A DNA stretch of 64,000 nt from Oenanthe sinensis (taxonomy: Eukaryota > Streptophyta > Magnoliopsida > Apiales > Apiaceae), in assembly GCA_028671895.1 (NCBI GenBank), contig CM053800.1:6903886-6967885 (forward strand). The letters run 5' to 3'. The notes beneath the pieces were generated by a model, which ran no database searches, was not told where the DNA came from, and saw nothing but the letters and a program-made list of their open reading frames with translations. Positions 31,830 to 45,337 of the stretch are shown here, piece after piece; position 1 is the first letter of the stretch; every line of letters begins with the position of its first letter. The position numbers and the translations under genes are program-made.

Positions 31830-31960
31830 AACTTCGACTACCCGGATGAGACACTCGATACTCGTACATGGACATGGGTACTCGGATTTGAACACTTATT
31901 TTAAAAAATGTATATATATTTTTTGAAATATTATCAAATCCAATATTTGAAAACGTATTC
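31830..31960. repeat. Dispersed repeat shared with 46640-46780
   Basis: GACACTCGATACTCG, ACATGGGTA and GATTTGAACACTTATTTTA also occur, inverted, upstream of the TCP gene. Likely a MITE or hAT-type repeat; ends not resolved. Confidence 0.6.
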
Positions 31961-32334
31961 AAGTCAGAAACTTCTAAGTAGCGAAGTTAGACTAACATAG
32001 CATTTACATACCGGGGCAGTTGATATTTTTGGTGACTACTTGCTTACATTATGGACTTGTTTATACGTAATGTTACACGGTAAATTGGTAATTAAAGATG
32101 GAGATCGGGAGTGCGGTAGACCCCTTTCCCAATGAAAGTTTCTTAGAAATCAAGTAACAAAAACACTATTTAATTATATGGATTGTCAAAGCTTCATTTC
32201 ATATCAATAGGCGTTAGTGAAGTTTAATACTCTGCGTTTCATATCAATAGTTCACTTTCAAAAAATAACACATATTAATAAAATTTATTATTTATAAATT
32301 GTACCCATATTTATTGCATTGATTATATATAATA

Positions 32335-32588
32335 CTCCATCCGTCCCATTTTAGTTATCCACTTTATTTTCAGGTCAAACTAACTCATTTTTCACTGCAA
32401 TTTAAATATAATATATAATTGAAAATAAAATAAAATTTTATGTTGTTAGAAAATATATATAATCTAATTTAAAATATATTTTTTAATTTTTTAAAATTAT
32501 AAAAGAATAATTTTTAATTGTTAGTCAAACACTAGTCAATTTGACCACGAAAAGTCAAAAAATGACTATTAATTATGGACGAAGGAAG
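32335..32588. mobile_element. Stowaway-like MITE (254 bp), with a partial second copy to its right
   Basis: TA at 32333-32334 and 32589-32590. Left end CTCCATCCGTCCCATTTTAG; right end, inverted, CTTCCTTCGTCCATAATTAA. A further right-end-like sequence (GGAGGAAGTA at about 32750-32759) suggests a second, partial copy spanning 32591-32757. Confidence 0.75.
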
Positions 32589-32759
32589 TACAATATATAG
32601 TATGAATTTTGATCTTAGGAAATATAAATTGAAGATATGTGGAATAAAGTTGATTTTGAAAATATAAATTAGATTATATTTTACATTGAAAGTTGAAGTG
32701 GACAATTATTTTGAAATAATTTTTTTTAAAAGTTGACTATTAATATGAAAAGGAGGAAG

Positions 32760-34350
32760 TATTATTTTTTGGATAATCATCAAACATTCAAACTTATAAC
32801 TTTACAATTGAGAATTTGTTCTATAAATAATTGATAAATGCATATTTTTATTTTTCTTACATTTTACATTTTATATTTAAATTTAATTAATATTATTTTT
32901 ATTAAATTGAAATAAACAAATATTATATCAAAATTATTCTCAGAATTCTACAATAATTTGTGACTATTCACAAAAAAATTACCTATGTTTCGAAGAAGGA
33001 TTTCCAAATATATATTTTGCTCAACTCTACCCCTCCTAGCTAGTAATCAAAATAATTCAGGAGATCAATAATAACAAATAGTGAAAATATTAATGTGAAA
33101 GTCGCGCGGTTAAAATGGAAATAAAAAGGCAACAAAAAGAAAGTAAAAGAAAGAAGCTATTATATTGAATCATGAAAGTTACAAGGCAGATGATTGCAAA
33201 TAATAATTTTGCTCCACAAAAATACTAATATCAAATCCATATAAATACATGTTTTTTTTCTTTTTGATCCTGTCTGATCAACTCAAATAGTGTTTTAAAG
33301 CCATAGTGAGAGATGGTTTTTCAAAATAATACTGTAGTTTTTTTTGGACGAACAAATAGCACTTTTCATTGAACAGAACGCAGTCGGGACAAATCCCCAA
33401 CTGTTGATGCAACCAGTTTGAAAAATAAATAACATACTAAAAATAATTAACTGATTTGTTTGATCATTTAACACATAGAATTTAAAAATTCTTGAAACTA
33501 AAAACGAAATCGAAGACATCTCAAACGATCCAAATTGCTCCAACATCCCAGAAAACAATAACATCACAATTGACATTATCACATAAAAACTATTGTTAGC
33601 CTAGTGTTCAGAAACCCCAATTGCATAAACTGAGGTGGGAGGAGCAGCACCTCAACTATTTACATGCCGGATACCAACTATATACATGCCGAAAGTGGAA
33701 ACTCCCAAATGATGAACCATCTTTGATTGTGAAATTTGAGTTCTTGCAATAATCACCACCGCTACAGGTTTGATGCCCACTTTCCAGATCCCAAAAACAT
33801 TAACAAGATCATTCTCAAATTATTCACCACCGAATAAGTCCAAACATAACTAAACAAGAACATAACACCCTAAAAGAAGATACAAACAAACACTTTAAAA
33901 TGAGAGACACAGAAACACCCAAAAAATTGAGTTTTATTTAAGGAAAATCAACGAAAAAGGAAATTGTAGGAAAATAGAAGAGACGGCTAGAACCCTAGAT
34001 CTGAAAATGGGGCCGACTCTCATTTGAGAGAGCAGCGGTTATGGTTTTTTCTTTTTTACAAGATGATCTTGATTCACATAATAAAACTGTAGTTTTAGTT
34101 GAATTGTAATTGCAATTTTAGTATGCTATGAGCTTATGGCTGTTTTTTTTTTATTTCCAGAATTGATTTGAGTCACAAATATTTTGTAATTTAATTTATT
34201 GGTTACGGAGCCGTATTTTTACATACAATATCAAAAATTATTACTTTCACAAGGAAAACAAATTTAAGCGACTTGGCAAAAAAAACAATTTTAAGTGATG
34301 TATTCATAGAAATGCCTCTTTATTTTGTGGGTGTGGTCAAATGGTTCTCT
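32760..34350. other. Gene-free stretch with a dispersed transcript-like repeat
   Basis: No coding sequence found. About 33690-34060 (minus strand) resembles 49330-49770: both translate to a GIWK...ISQ.K.VH-like string and end near AACCCTA and CTCTCAT. This could be the 5' part of a LINE or another mRNA-derived repeat; I cannot assign it. Confidence 0.4.
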
Positions 34351-34360
34351 AACATTTAGC

Positions 34361-34892
34361 TATGGCTGACCAAAATCGAACTGGAACAGTAAAATCGAAT
34401 CGAATAGTGTAATTTTGGTTCAGTTCTATATTTTTTTTTGAAATTTCAGTCTATTCGATTTTTCGGTCCAGACAGAATTAAAGTTCGATTCGGTCCGGTC
34501 TTTAATAAAAAAATTCGGTCTGGACCGAATAGACCGAATTATATATTATTTTTTTAAATATATATATAATATATTTTTATTAATATATATTTATATAATA
34601 TATGTTCGATAAATACAATTTTGCATTAATTGTTTCATTATTGATTTATTATTTGGCATAAATATGAATATACTTGGTTTTATTTATATATTTATATTTA
34701 TGTTTCCTTAAAAATTCACCTTATTTATTTATTTTTTAAAAATATGGAACGGACCGAAATAATTCGGTTCGATCCGGTCCGGTCCATGATAAAATTTTGG
34801 TTCGGTTTGATTCTAAAAATATTAATAATTCGGTTCTCGGTCTATTCGGTTGGGTCCGGTTCTGGACCGAACCAACCGAATGCTCAACCCTA
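34361..34892. mobile_element. hAT-like MITE with GGTCCGGACCGAA-rich ends (532 bp)
   Basis: 8-bp target duplication CATTTAGC at 34353-34360 and 34893-34900. Imperfect 11-bp terminal inverted repeats TATGGCTGACC and TAGGGTTGAGC (8 of 11 match). Both subterminal regions are dense in TTCGGTC / GGACCGAA words and the middle is AT-rich. No transposase. Confidence 0.8.
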
Positions 34893-34900
34893 CATTTAGC

Positions 34901-35618
34901 TTATAAAATCTCTGACACTTAAATATATATACAAAATGATTATTATGGACCGGACCAGATCGAACCGAATTATTTCGGTCTGTATCAAATGTATATATAG
35001 TCTCTTGTATTGTATTTGATCGGATGAATGAAATTAGAGTGAATGGAAAGAAATTTGAATTATATCATGTGTAGAAATTCAATTTTTTTATCATTTCCTC
35101 CCTTAATTCCTAATCATCGAAACTAGAACTCAAACCCTGAATTTGAGGAGAAATGATCCTTTCTCTCCCCCTTTCCAACTCATTTTCGGCCCAAATCTCT
35201 TCATAAACATTTTGCACTAACTCATTTTTTGTCAAATCTTTCATCCTCTACTTTTATTATCTTTCTTTGATATTTATTCATTTTATTTTATTGCATTCCA
35301 TTCTTTGCGACCAAACACAACATTAAATTTTTTATTTTTGTTTTGTTGATGATATTCAATGGCGGAATTATGTCGCTGCAATTTTAAAATAGTAACTCTA
35401 GCTTTTTTCCTTTCCGATTTTTTATTGAACAAGGTTCATATATAGTCTGAAAAAAGAGAGTTCATAGTCTGAATTTATCTTCTTTAAGCTTAACAATGCA
35501 GTGTCATGATTTAGTATAACATACATATATATCAATATATACATACCACTGCTCCGTGCACAACTAGCTAGCTTAAATTATAAACAAGAACCACCGCCGG
35601 TTCCATATGCGTGCATGC
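34901..35618. other. Intergenic stretch, nothing recognised
   Basis: AT-rich, no convincing ORF. A short piece near 34945-34985 repeats the GGACCGGACC / CCGAATTATTTCGGTC words of the adjacent MITE, perhaps a fragment of a second copy. Confidence 0.4.
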
Positions 35619-35626
35619 GTATTCAT

Positions 35627-36586
35627 TTGGCCTGTCAAACGGATAATTCGGATACGGATCTGTTTATATGCGTATTCGTATCCGAATCCGAATCTGAAAA
35701 TCCGTATCCGTATCCGAATCCGAAAATTTTTAAAGGTTAATATCTGAATCCGGATCTGACAGATACTATCCGGATACGGATAATATCCGGATCCGAATCC
35801 GATTTTTAATAATTTTCTTAAATTTATATTAAAAATTAAAAAACAATTGCAAAAAAATATTAAAATCTTAATTTAATTTTTTTAAATTGAGTTAAGAGTT
35901 AAAGGGATTTAAACCTATTTTATTTTTTTTTAATTAATTTTTATTTATCTTTTCAATCTAATTTTGGTATCTTAATAATATTAAACTCAAATGATATTTT
36001 TATATATGTCTATAATATTTTTACAATTATATAAAATTTGTATAAATATATTATTTAATGAATATATACACACACACACTACAAAACTAATAGAATAAAT
36101 TTTAAATTGTATATATATTTTACTTATGTGATATATGTGATACGATTTAAAATACATAAAATACTATAGAAATATAAATTGATATATATTGAATATAGAT
36201 TCTAAAGTATAACCATGTATAATGTATATATTAATTTATTAAATTAAAATAGACATTAGAATTGAGCTAATTAAAAAATATAATTGAATCAAATTAAATG
36301 GGTATAAAAATATATAAATGGACTTATAACTATAAATGGGTTTAAAAATATATAATTATATATTATATATATTAAAAAAAAAAATTATATATATATATAT
36401 TATATAATTAATTTCGGATACGGATATTTTCGGATACGGATGTGCCTATATCCATATCCGTATCCGGAATCTTGGGATTCGGATACGAATAATATCCGGT
36501 TTCTTCCGGATACGGATAATATCTGTTTTTTTTCAGATACAAATACAGATATTTCGAACGAATATCGGATTTTTTTATCAGCTCTA
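35627..36586. mobile_element. hAT-like MITE with (CGGATA)-rich ends (960 bp)
   Basis: 8-bp target duplication GTATTCAT at 35619-35626 and 36587-36594. Weak terminal inverted repeats TTGGCCTGTCAAA and TAGAGCTGATAAA (8 of 13). The left 180 bp and right 170 bp are runs of CGGATACGGAT / ATCCGTATCCGAATCC words in both orientations; the core of about 600 bp is AT-rich. Non-coding. Confidence 0.75.
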
Positions 36587-36594
36587 GTATTCAT

Positions 36595-37810
36595 ATTGGA
36601 AACCACAAGTAGCTTAAATTTTAAACGAGAATTATTGTTACGGACTTATTGTGATGCAATATTTGTTCATATTAGTAATTAAGTTAAGTCCCTAAAAATT
36701 TTAGAATACTAAAAACTAATTTGTTATGCATATTAGTAAAGTCTTAATATCTAAATCGTTGGTGTATCGTACGTATTCTGTTTGTTCCCATCTATATATA
36801 ACTCTGAGAGTTTCTTGGGATTTTAAAATAGTCATTTGATTTTAATAGTAAAATGCTACACTTACCGTCGGATATTCGTGAATAAATTCTCGTACAACAT
36901 TATAAATTACTAGAAAACATAATATCATGTATACTACTACAAGCCACCTGACACTGAAAAATTCACAGTTTTTTTTGTGTGGTAATTTTAGTATACTTTA
37001 TAAATATTAGGCAAAAGAATGCCTAAGCTCTATGTATCCCTAGAGAAGGTCATGAAACGAGCTACAAAACTCATCCCAAAAGTCAAGTTAAGAGCCCGAA
37101 GGTTTACAAACCAGTGTTAAACAACTTACAAAAAAAAACTTAACAAATTAGCCAACTAACACTTGAATGGATATAGACATAGGCTCCTGGATCATGTGCT
37201 CTCTCTGGCAACTCGTACGGGTTTCCGATCCAACATCCTGGTTAGAGCCATCAATAGGCCCCTTGTTCCATGCTCCTGGTTTCATGCTTGGTTTCCTGCA
37301 ACAACTTGCCTGTCCTAAAGTCCATCCGCATTAACAATGTGCTCATGACCAACCACCGAAGCAGGGCACTGTGTGTTGTCCATTGAGAAGTGCTCCATCT
37401 TGACGGGCAAAATCCAATCTCGTTATGCATTGGAACCCAAATTCTCGTTGGTCTTGGCCCGGAGCCAAGCTCAACTAACAACCTAGCAACTTGAGGTTTT
37501 TTAGCAGGATCAGCGGGGGACGGAGCAACCGTTTTCCTAAGGGGACTAGCGAGAAAAGTAAGACCATCCGTGTTGAAATAACGACTAGGCACATTAGACA
37601 TCGTTAACCAAACAAATTGAGTCATGCTAGAAACATGATTAAAATTCAAGTTTTACATCCAAGGTCTCAGGATAAGCACACAACCATGAAAAACAAGATT
37701 CTCCATCATCAAGACTCTAGATTTACAAGCAAAAAAAAAAAAAAATTGTGCCCAATAACAATACAAGAAAAAACATAAAAAATAGAGTAACACTTGATTA
37801 CCATCAAATA
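36595..37810. other. Intergenic stretch, nothing recognised
   Basis: The more GC-rich part (37000-37650) has no domain I recognise in any frame. An A15 run lies near 37730. Confidence 0.4.
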
Positions 37811-38030
37811 CATACGATTTATTACTTTTGAAAAATTATTTCTCTAGCTGTTTTGCTAGCAAAATCATTCATAAGTCTCTCATAATCAAGATTTGAAAGC
37901 ATATTATTCTTAATGGATATCATCGATATCCACTCAATCTATCCAGATACTCCAACAGAAATAAGACTTGATCAACTTTAATTTTGAAAAATTTCTTTCC
38001 GCAGAAGCCACTAGTATAATTAATAGAATT
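37811..38030 (-). pseudogene. hAT transposase C-terminal (dimerisation) remnant
   Basis: The minus strand encodes VASAERNFSKLKLIKSY (about 37965-38015), the start of the hAT C-terminal dimerisation domain. Then, after a frameshift and a stop, it encodes a stretch containing LDYERLMNDFASKTAREIIF (about 37830-37890), which matches the end of that domain in plant hAT transposases. It is too damaged for function and no N-terminal part is visible. Confidence 0.75.
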
Positions 38031-38034
38031 ATAT

Positions 38035-39540
38035 AAGCAATTAATAAAATTCTATAATCAATTAGGATCAACAAACTGTGGATGTTTACCTCATTGTTGA
38101 AGAAGATGAAACCCATCATCCACATACAGTTCACTTAGAGGGAGAAAACATCTTGAACAATCCCATAATCTCAGTAGAGGAACTAACACCAGAGCGAGAG
38201 CGAAACCCTAGATCGACGCTCACCCGCTCATTGTATACCAAAATAGAGGAAGATCCTGTCCCAATAGCCAAACCACTTTTTGAATCTAATTCAAACTCAG
38301 CAACACGGGAAAATCCCAACCCATCTGGAACGGAACGGCTTGAGAAAGACAAATCAACCTCCAAATCCGAGGAAACAGGAAAAATGGATCTGCCGGTTCA
38401 CCAATCATTGATGGTTCTAGAACCGCTAAACCGGGGTGAAATGATGGGGAAGCATGGCAAAGTAAATGAAAGAGATTGACAAAGAGAAGTAGGGGAGAAG
38501 TAGGTGGCGGCTAGGGCAAGAAAAAGAGGAAAGAGAGGGAGAAGAAAGAAAGGGAAAGGAGGAGGGAGAAAGAGAAAAGAGAAAAAGAAAAAGTGGGTCG
38601 ACTCTCGTTTATTTATGCAAGTTAAAAATGCACCGTCTTGAACTGCTTCATCATGCGTAGAAAGTACTAGTAGCATGTAGAGTACGGACCGACCTGTAGT
38701 AGGTAAATATTGAAGGAAAAAGAAGCTTAAATCCCGGCCAGGTTTCCTAGTTATAGGGACACCCTTTAATTAATTCAAAGTGTTATCATTTTACAAGAAG
38801 ATCTTCTTGCAGTTACCTAGCTACACTAGTCTTTCACATATCTTAGCACGCAACTCTAACCTAAAACATTAATGTCATTAGTACGTTCTTTAAAGATTTA
38901 TATATTACGAGGAGACCTGCTTTAATTATCTGTACTGCATGTCGCTTCTCAAATATTGGAGATAAGATTATAGTTCCTTTATCCTATTTTCCGGGACTGT
39001 TACTTGTGATCTATCGAGCTCAAGTTTGAATTATGGTGACAGAAAGGGGTGGAACCATGGGGTAAGGAGGCTGAAGCCCGCTTAAAGTCAAAATATTCAC
39101 TACATATATTGAATTTTAATAGATAAATTTCTGATTATAACGTCAAGATCTTCTCTAATTAACAATGGGGTTTCTATTTTCAATTCAATGACTAATATAC
39201 ATTTTAATACAGATTAAAGCATCCGTGGTCAACGTGAATAATTAACTGAGTTGAAGTGGAATAAAGCGAGCATATAAATATTATGTCACTTTATTGTATT
39301 CTACTTGCACCCTATTCATATATATGTGTGTGTTTAAACTTGTATTCATAAAATTCAAATATATATTAAAATTTATTCAATTAATATTAATTATACAAAA
39401 ATGTGAGAATTTCAAATACTAACGGTAAATATATATGGATTATATATATTAAGAACTAATATTTTTATATAGATAAAATATATTTTTATATAAATGAAAT
39501 AATAATAAATATTTAAAAATTAAAATAAATATCCAAATGA
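38035..39540. other. Intergenic stretch
   Basis: A purine-rich run (about 38490-38600) and AACCCTAGATC near 38205 resemble an mRNA 5' region on the minus strand, but no protein is recognised. Short ORFs on both strands at 38078-38480 overlap each other and look fortuitous. Confidence 0.4.
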
Positions 39541-39824
39541 TAATACACGCTCCTACCCGTGAGATCTCATATCCCCTGTGCGGGTGTTTGAACTCCTATA
39601 AAGTTGCTTTGTGGCTAGGTGCCTGATCTATTTTTTTTCTCTGACCGGGATGTCCTGATATGGTTTGTGAGTAGTTGTAGTGCACTTATCGACTCTAACA
39701 GCCTGGTGTGCGTTGTGTAACTCCAGCCATAGCATGCACTCCCCGGAAAAGCATTTTCACGTCCGTAGGATCTATCTGTATTCCCAGGATTGAATATAGA
39801 TATACTATATTAATACCCGCTCCT
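39541..39824. repeat. 270-bp insertion flanked by near-identical 14-bp direct repeats
   Basis: TAATACACGCTCCT at about 39541-39554 and TAATACCCGCTCCT at about 39811-39824 bracket a more GC-rich, non-coding unit. The repeats look like target duplications of a short retroposon, but I see no poly(A) and no well-spaced pol III boxes. Confidence 0.45.
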
Positions 39825-42800
39825 GGATGCAGCCATGCAGGACACATGATGCCTACTAATTTCTATACTAATTTGGACTGAACTAATTTGTGTAGGCTAG
39901 AACCTACTAATTTTAAAGAAAATAATATAAATATTAAATTTTAGTAAGTGGATTTAAATTTTAAATATAGACAACAGATCTTTGACGAGATTTGAACCTT
40001 ATAAATTAATGATATTAAATTTTAATATATTATTAATTAGATTCGAACCTTAAACTTATATAATACTTTAGTTATAATTATTAGAATTAAATATATTTTG
40101 ATGAGTATTGAACATTTAAATTTAGGTAGTATTTTGGATAAGATTTCTCTAAATAAATTATAAGCTATTTTAAATAATAATTTGATTGTTCTTAATATAA
40201 TATTATGTAATCGTGAAGAATTGACCCGTAGACATTTAGCACTAATTGAATAAAATATACTTGTTACACTTACATTTTAAACATAATTGAATAAATTTGT
40301 TAATTAATATATTATCATCCAATTGGTTAACAAATATATATTAAATAAGAAAATAATACAAAAAAATTATATGTCAAATACTAAAAATGTAATATTAAAT
40401 ACTAATAAAAATATATTTACTTAAATTCTGCCAACCCGTACAATATCACATAAGGTATATAATATTGAATTTTAATATTTTGTTATTGAGATTTATATTT
40501 TAAATATAATACTAAATTTTAATATAATATTTACAAGATTTGAACCTTAAATATAGATATTAATTAGATCAAACATTAAACATACATTATTACATTTTTA
40601 AAGTTATAAATATTAAAATTAAATATGATGTTAAATAAATATCAAATCATCAAATTTTGAATAAACTTTCTTTTATCTAAATAAATAAAATTTATTTTAC
40701 ATAAAAATTTGAGTATTCAGTTCTTAATATAATATAACTTTTTGTCTTTTTAACAATATAACTAATTAATAAAAAAATTACATTTAGAACTTTGTCGTGG
40801 TCATAATTTTTTTGTCATGGAAAGGCTAGTGAAATTTGATTAACAAACAATACCAAAAATAATTGTAAAACAAAAAATATATATAATATACAAAAAATAC
40901 AGAGAACACAAAATTACAAAATACTAAATGCTGAATAAGATTTGTAATTTTGTGTTCCATATCTTTTATATGTTATGTAATTATTTTACTTGATTTGTGA
41001 TTGTTTTTTGTATTCTATAATTTTTTCTATATTTAACAAATTTTTTATATGTTCTGTAGTTATATTATTTATATTTGTTGTTTCCTCACTTCCTCAAGGG
41101 GAGTTCAAACCTAAGCTTATACTTATAATATATAATCATATAATATAATATTAAATAGTTGAAATTATCGATATCTATCTACAATTCTAGACTATCTATC
41201 TATATTATATTATTATTTGATTTTTCGTAATCGGTTTAGTTAATATAATTTTATATATTAATATTAAAAGCTATTTGACATTTTTTTATTTTTAATATTA
41301 ATATATATATATATATATATATAATATTATTTATTATAACACGAATTCGAATTATATACCTGATTTGATAATGTTTCGTAAGGTCGCTCCGAGGTTATAG
41401 ACATTTTGAGTTTAAAAACATGCTGTTATTTGTATTCACACGTATAAGTGTGAATTTACAAATACACTCTTTTATTTAATAAATTTATACAAAATAATAA
41501 AATGTATTATATGTATTAACATATGTCACAATTCTAAAATAATTTTAATATAAAATTTTATATTAAATATTATTAAAAATATATTTATTTAAATATTAAT
41601 TAATATGTGCGTAATTTAAAATATAAACTAATATAAATTAGGGATTTTTTGAAAAATACCAAACTTTTTATTTTTTTGCAAAAATACTTTTTTTTATTTT
41701 ATATTTTGCAAAAATACTATATTTAAAGATTTTTTTACAAAAATACGATTTTACGACTAATAAACTGATGCAAACCTCAAATGGGAACCACCAGCAACTT
41801 CAATTTTTTTCAAAAAAAATTAATTGCATTCAATTACATTTGGTTAAAAATTTTATATAAAAAAGTTGCATTTCATACTTTTACTTACAAACCGTATTTT
41901 TGCAAAAAACAAATTCAAAATATAGTAAAATCCTAACTGTTTTTTAAAAAAAAATAGTATTAAATACCCACTAGCACTACTCGGATATATACAGGATATT
42001 CCAAGGAAATAGATGATAACAAAATTATTAACGTAAGGTGTTTTGTTAGGACAGAGAACAGATCGAAGACCTTAAATTTGACAAAATTAAAGAGTACGAT
42101 GGTTGGTTAGTAAGTTAGGTCACACCAATTTTGACATGAATTTTGAAATTATCAATATCACTAATACATTGGGACACGACGAATTAATACAGAGTTGGAA
42201 ATAAATCTATTAAAAATTACAGTAATGATTTACCAACAACACGTAGTCGATCATGTTTCATACCATTTCACCACCACTATTAGAGATAAAAAATGGTCAT
42301 CACCTCTTGTGGCACGTCAGTGTTGTGACCCACAACCATGAAACGTACTCTTTAAAATTTATATCCTTGTCGTATAGTGATAAGTAGTCAAATTGTTATG
42401 TGGTTTCCGACTGGTTTCGTCCCGATATTGCAATCGATTTTGTTGTAGTGTAATCTGGCTCAAAGTAATATCCGATTTAATAGTATACAATTCAATTGAT
42501 AACCCAAGATAAATTCAGATTAATATGAGTAGATTATTCATAATGTAACATATTTATTTGTGTTTTTATATTACTAGAATGATTATTTAGGGTAACCCTA
42601 GCAGGTAGCTACGTGTTACTAAAGAAGGAAACTTTAGAGATAGATATGTAAACATGTAGAGATGCATGTATCTGGATTCTGAGTTGATTTATTCAAGTTC
42701 ATACTGTGTTTAGATCGGGTAAAGCACGTCAAGTCTCTGTGCTATTGTGGTCCCGTTGATAATGCTTGTACCCTTATCTACTGCGGTGCCAGTATCCTTT

Positions 42801-43630
42801 TTGATATCTCTTTCGTCGTTTTCCTTCTATTGTCCGACTATCCCTTTTGACTGGTTCAAGGTTGCACCTGCTTCAGTCGAAATAAAATAGAATTTTTAAT
42901 ACGATTATTATTATTTTTTTATATAAACCACTTTGGTCTAGGAATATACGTGGACTGTTAGTGTGTGTGTATATATATATATAGAGAGTCTAATTTACAT
43001 TTTTTAGATATAAAGAAATAAAGATTGTGTGAGTAACAAGGTAGGTAATTTTGTAATCCTTTTATTTTATCTGTTAATTAGTAAAATATAGATGTATATT
43101 ATATACATTACAATTAAATTCTAATTTTCAGTTATATCATAGGATAATTAATCCAAGTGATAATATGCAATGAGAATAGTGACAACTTTAGTGAGAAATT
43201 AAATTAGTAATAATTCTTGTATATACAAATATGAAAGATTATAATTTGTTTCTGTATAACTTCATATTATATGTTCCACATACAGCTGCACTAGTTGACA
43301 GATCAATCTTCTGGACTCTGATCATAAAATAAAATTGTAACAATTTGCCTAAAATTTTCTGAGAAGAATTACGAATTCAGATTTCTGCCCAAAAAATGTT
43401 CGTAATTAGCTATCATATGAACCCTAGCTATACAAGCTCGATCCGGTAATTTTACAAATTAATACAAGTACAACTTAATAACTTATCCTGTCCTCCAAAC
43501 CAAAGCCACGGCAATTCAGGCCGCAATACAACAATGTTAACTAGTACAAGCGGTATGTGTGTTTAAGACTCAGTGGGGTTGTCCGTGGACAATTCTGGAC
43601 GTCCCCTTGCCCCATTACTAGCTGCTAGTT
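39825..43630. other. AT-rich gene-free stretch
   Basis: About 39900-40730 has periodic GATTTGAACCTTAAA and ATATTAAATTTTAATATA words, a degenerate repeat. 41640-41960 has GCAAAAATAC words at both sides, perhaps a MITE. (TA) runs lie at about 41305-41325 and 42970-42982. No gene found. Confidence 0.5.
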
Positions 43631-43631
43631 A

Positions 43632-44070
43632 GCTAGACCCGACAATTTAGTACACGACATGAATAACACGATAAGAAATGACACGAAAATTTAGTATCTG
43701 TATTTCAATTTTGAGTACATGAACGAAAGTACACGAACATGAAAGTACACGACTTACATTTAGTGTCGTGTTTGAGTTTAGCTTTGGGTACACGACACGA
43801 CACGGAAGTACACGAAATATATATATTTATTTATTTACTTATTCCTAAATTTATAATTTTATATATAAATATGATGTAAATATATATTTGTAAAATTATA
43901 CTTAAAAATATAATATTTATATATATTTATCTATTAATTTTTATTTAATATTATACGAAAACACGACACGAAAAATATACTGCATGAAAGTAAAGAAAAT
44001 ACACGAACTGGTGTTTGGTTTTAAAAACACAAAAGTACACCGCAAGAATAAATTATTGACATGTCTAAGT
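43632..44070 (+). repeat. GTACACGACA-rich MITE-like repeat, copy 1
   Basis: Starts GACCCGACAATTTAGTAC and is dense in TACACGAA / ACACGACACG words, then an AT-rich core, then the same words again to about 44060. The first about 270 bp match, inverted, positions 49327 down to about 48960. Target duplications not resolved. Confidence 0.65.
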
Positions 44071-44480
44071 TGAGCTAAGCAAGCTGGTGAGGTTTATAGC
44101 TCGGGCTACTAATTAGTTGAATATAATAAAAGTCAATGTATTCAGAATATAACTCTCTTATGTTAGAAAAACAAAATAATTTATTATTTAATTAACCAGA
44201 TTTTCTTTCCGAAAAAATAATAAATTAATTACCCCGGTTTCTTTGACGAAGTTAATTACCCGGATATATATTTAAGGTTGGGTCAATCATGTGCACACTT
44301 AAACTTCACGTACTTATAAATTTATAAACTCTCGATTTTAACGATATTCAGATAACAATAATTACATTATATTATTGAATAAATTTGAGAGTACGTACTA
44401 ACTTAAATATTTTTTAATTTAATTATATACTCCGTAGCTTCAAGGCTAGATTTTTTTGGCTAGTTAGTAGCTAGGGTGAG

Positions 44481-44869
44481 GGCAAAAAATACTATTTTTA
44501 GAAAAAAAAATAAAGGAAATACCAGTTTTGAAACTTTTCGTCAAAAATACAATTTGAATACGCATTTGATAAATGAATATATTTAATACGTATTTGACAA
44601 ATGAGTATGACATAAAAAATATATAAAAAGTAAAAAAGGGAAAAATATGGGATACACATATCTGAGATGCGTATCACCCTGGTCAAAATTTGATACACAT
44701 TTCAAATATGTGTACACGCCCGATTTTATTTATTTTTTTAAAAATTTCAATTTTTTTAAAAAAATAAAAAATTAAAACACCCAAATGGAAAATACATATC
44801 TCACCGGTATTTTTGGCCAAAATTTTAATGTTCTTATCACTTAGTTTTAAAAAAATGGTATTTTTGTCA
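44481..44869. mobile_element. Small inverted-repeat element (MITE candidate)
   Basis: Left end GGCAAAAAATACTATTTTTA and right end, inverted, GACAAAAATACCATTTTTTT match over about 20 bp with few differences. The inside has two rounds of ATACGCATTTGA / GATACACATTTC words. Confidence 0.45.
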
Positions 44870-45337
44870 TTTTTTCTAGTAGGTACCCACCCACTAATTA
44901 ATTTACTTAATTGTGGGAATGCACAATCACAAATCAACCTTAAATTAAATCAATAAAACTAATATTCTGCCTGAAGTGATGATATATAGGTCTATTAAGT
45001 CTGATTAATGTTCCGTTGAACTGAGATGTAAGTATCATAATATCTGTTTAAATGCGATGGCTTTGGTGCGGCACTTGAAAAAGGAAAAAGGATATACGGA
45101 AAGTGCATGTTTAATTAAAGAAACTGACTAATATACATGCAGTATATGCAATCACAAACAATATTGAAACCTATATATATATATATGGCACAGGAAAATG
45201 CATTTTGATATATGCTTAATTTTCAATAAAAATAAGATGTTAAAGTAGACTTTAATTAAGTACGTAACAGATCTGAAGAACTAATTAATTAACCTTTCTG
45301 ATATTCGAGGATCTAGCTAATGCTTGCAGAAGAGTGA

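Noticed and set aside
38078..38479. 133-codon plus-strand open frame as a gene
   Set aside because: It overlaps another open frame on the opposite strand, has no domain and follows a hAT remnant; more likely repeat-derived.
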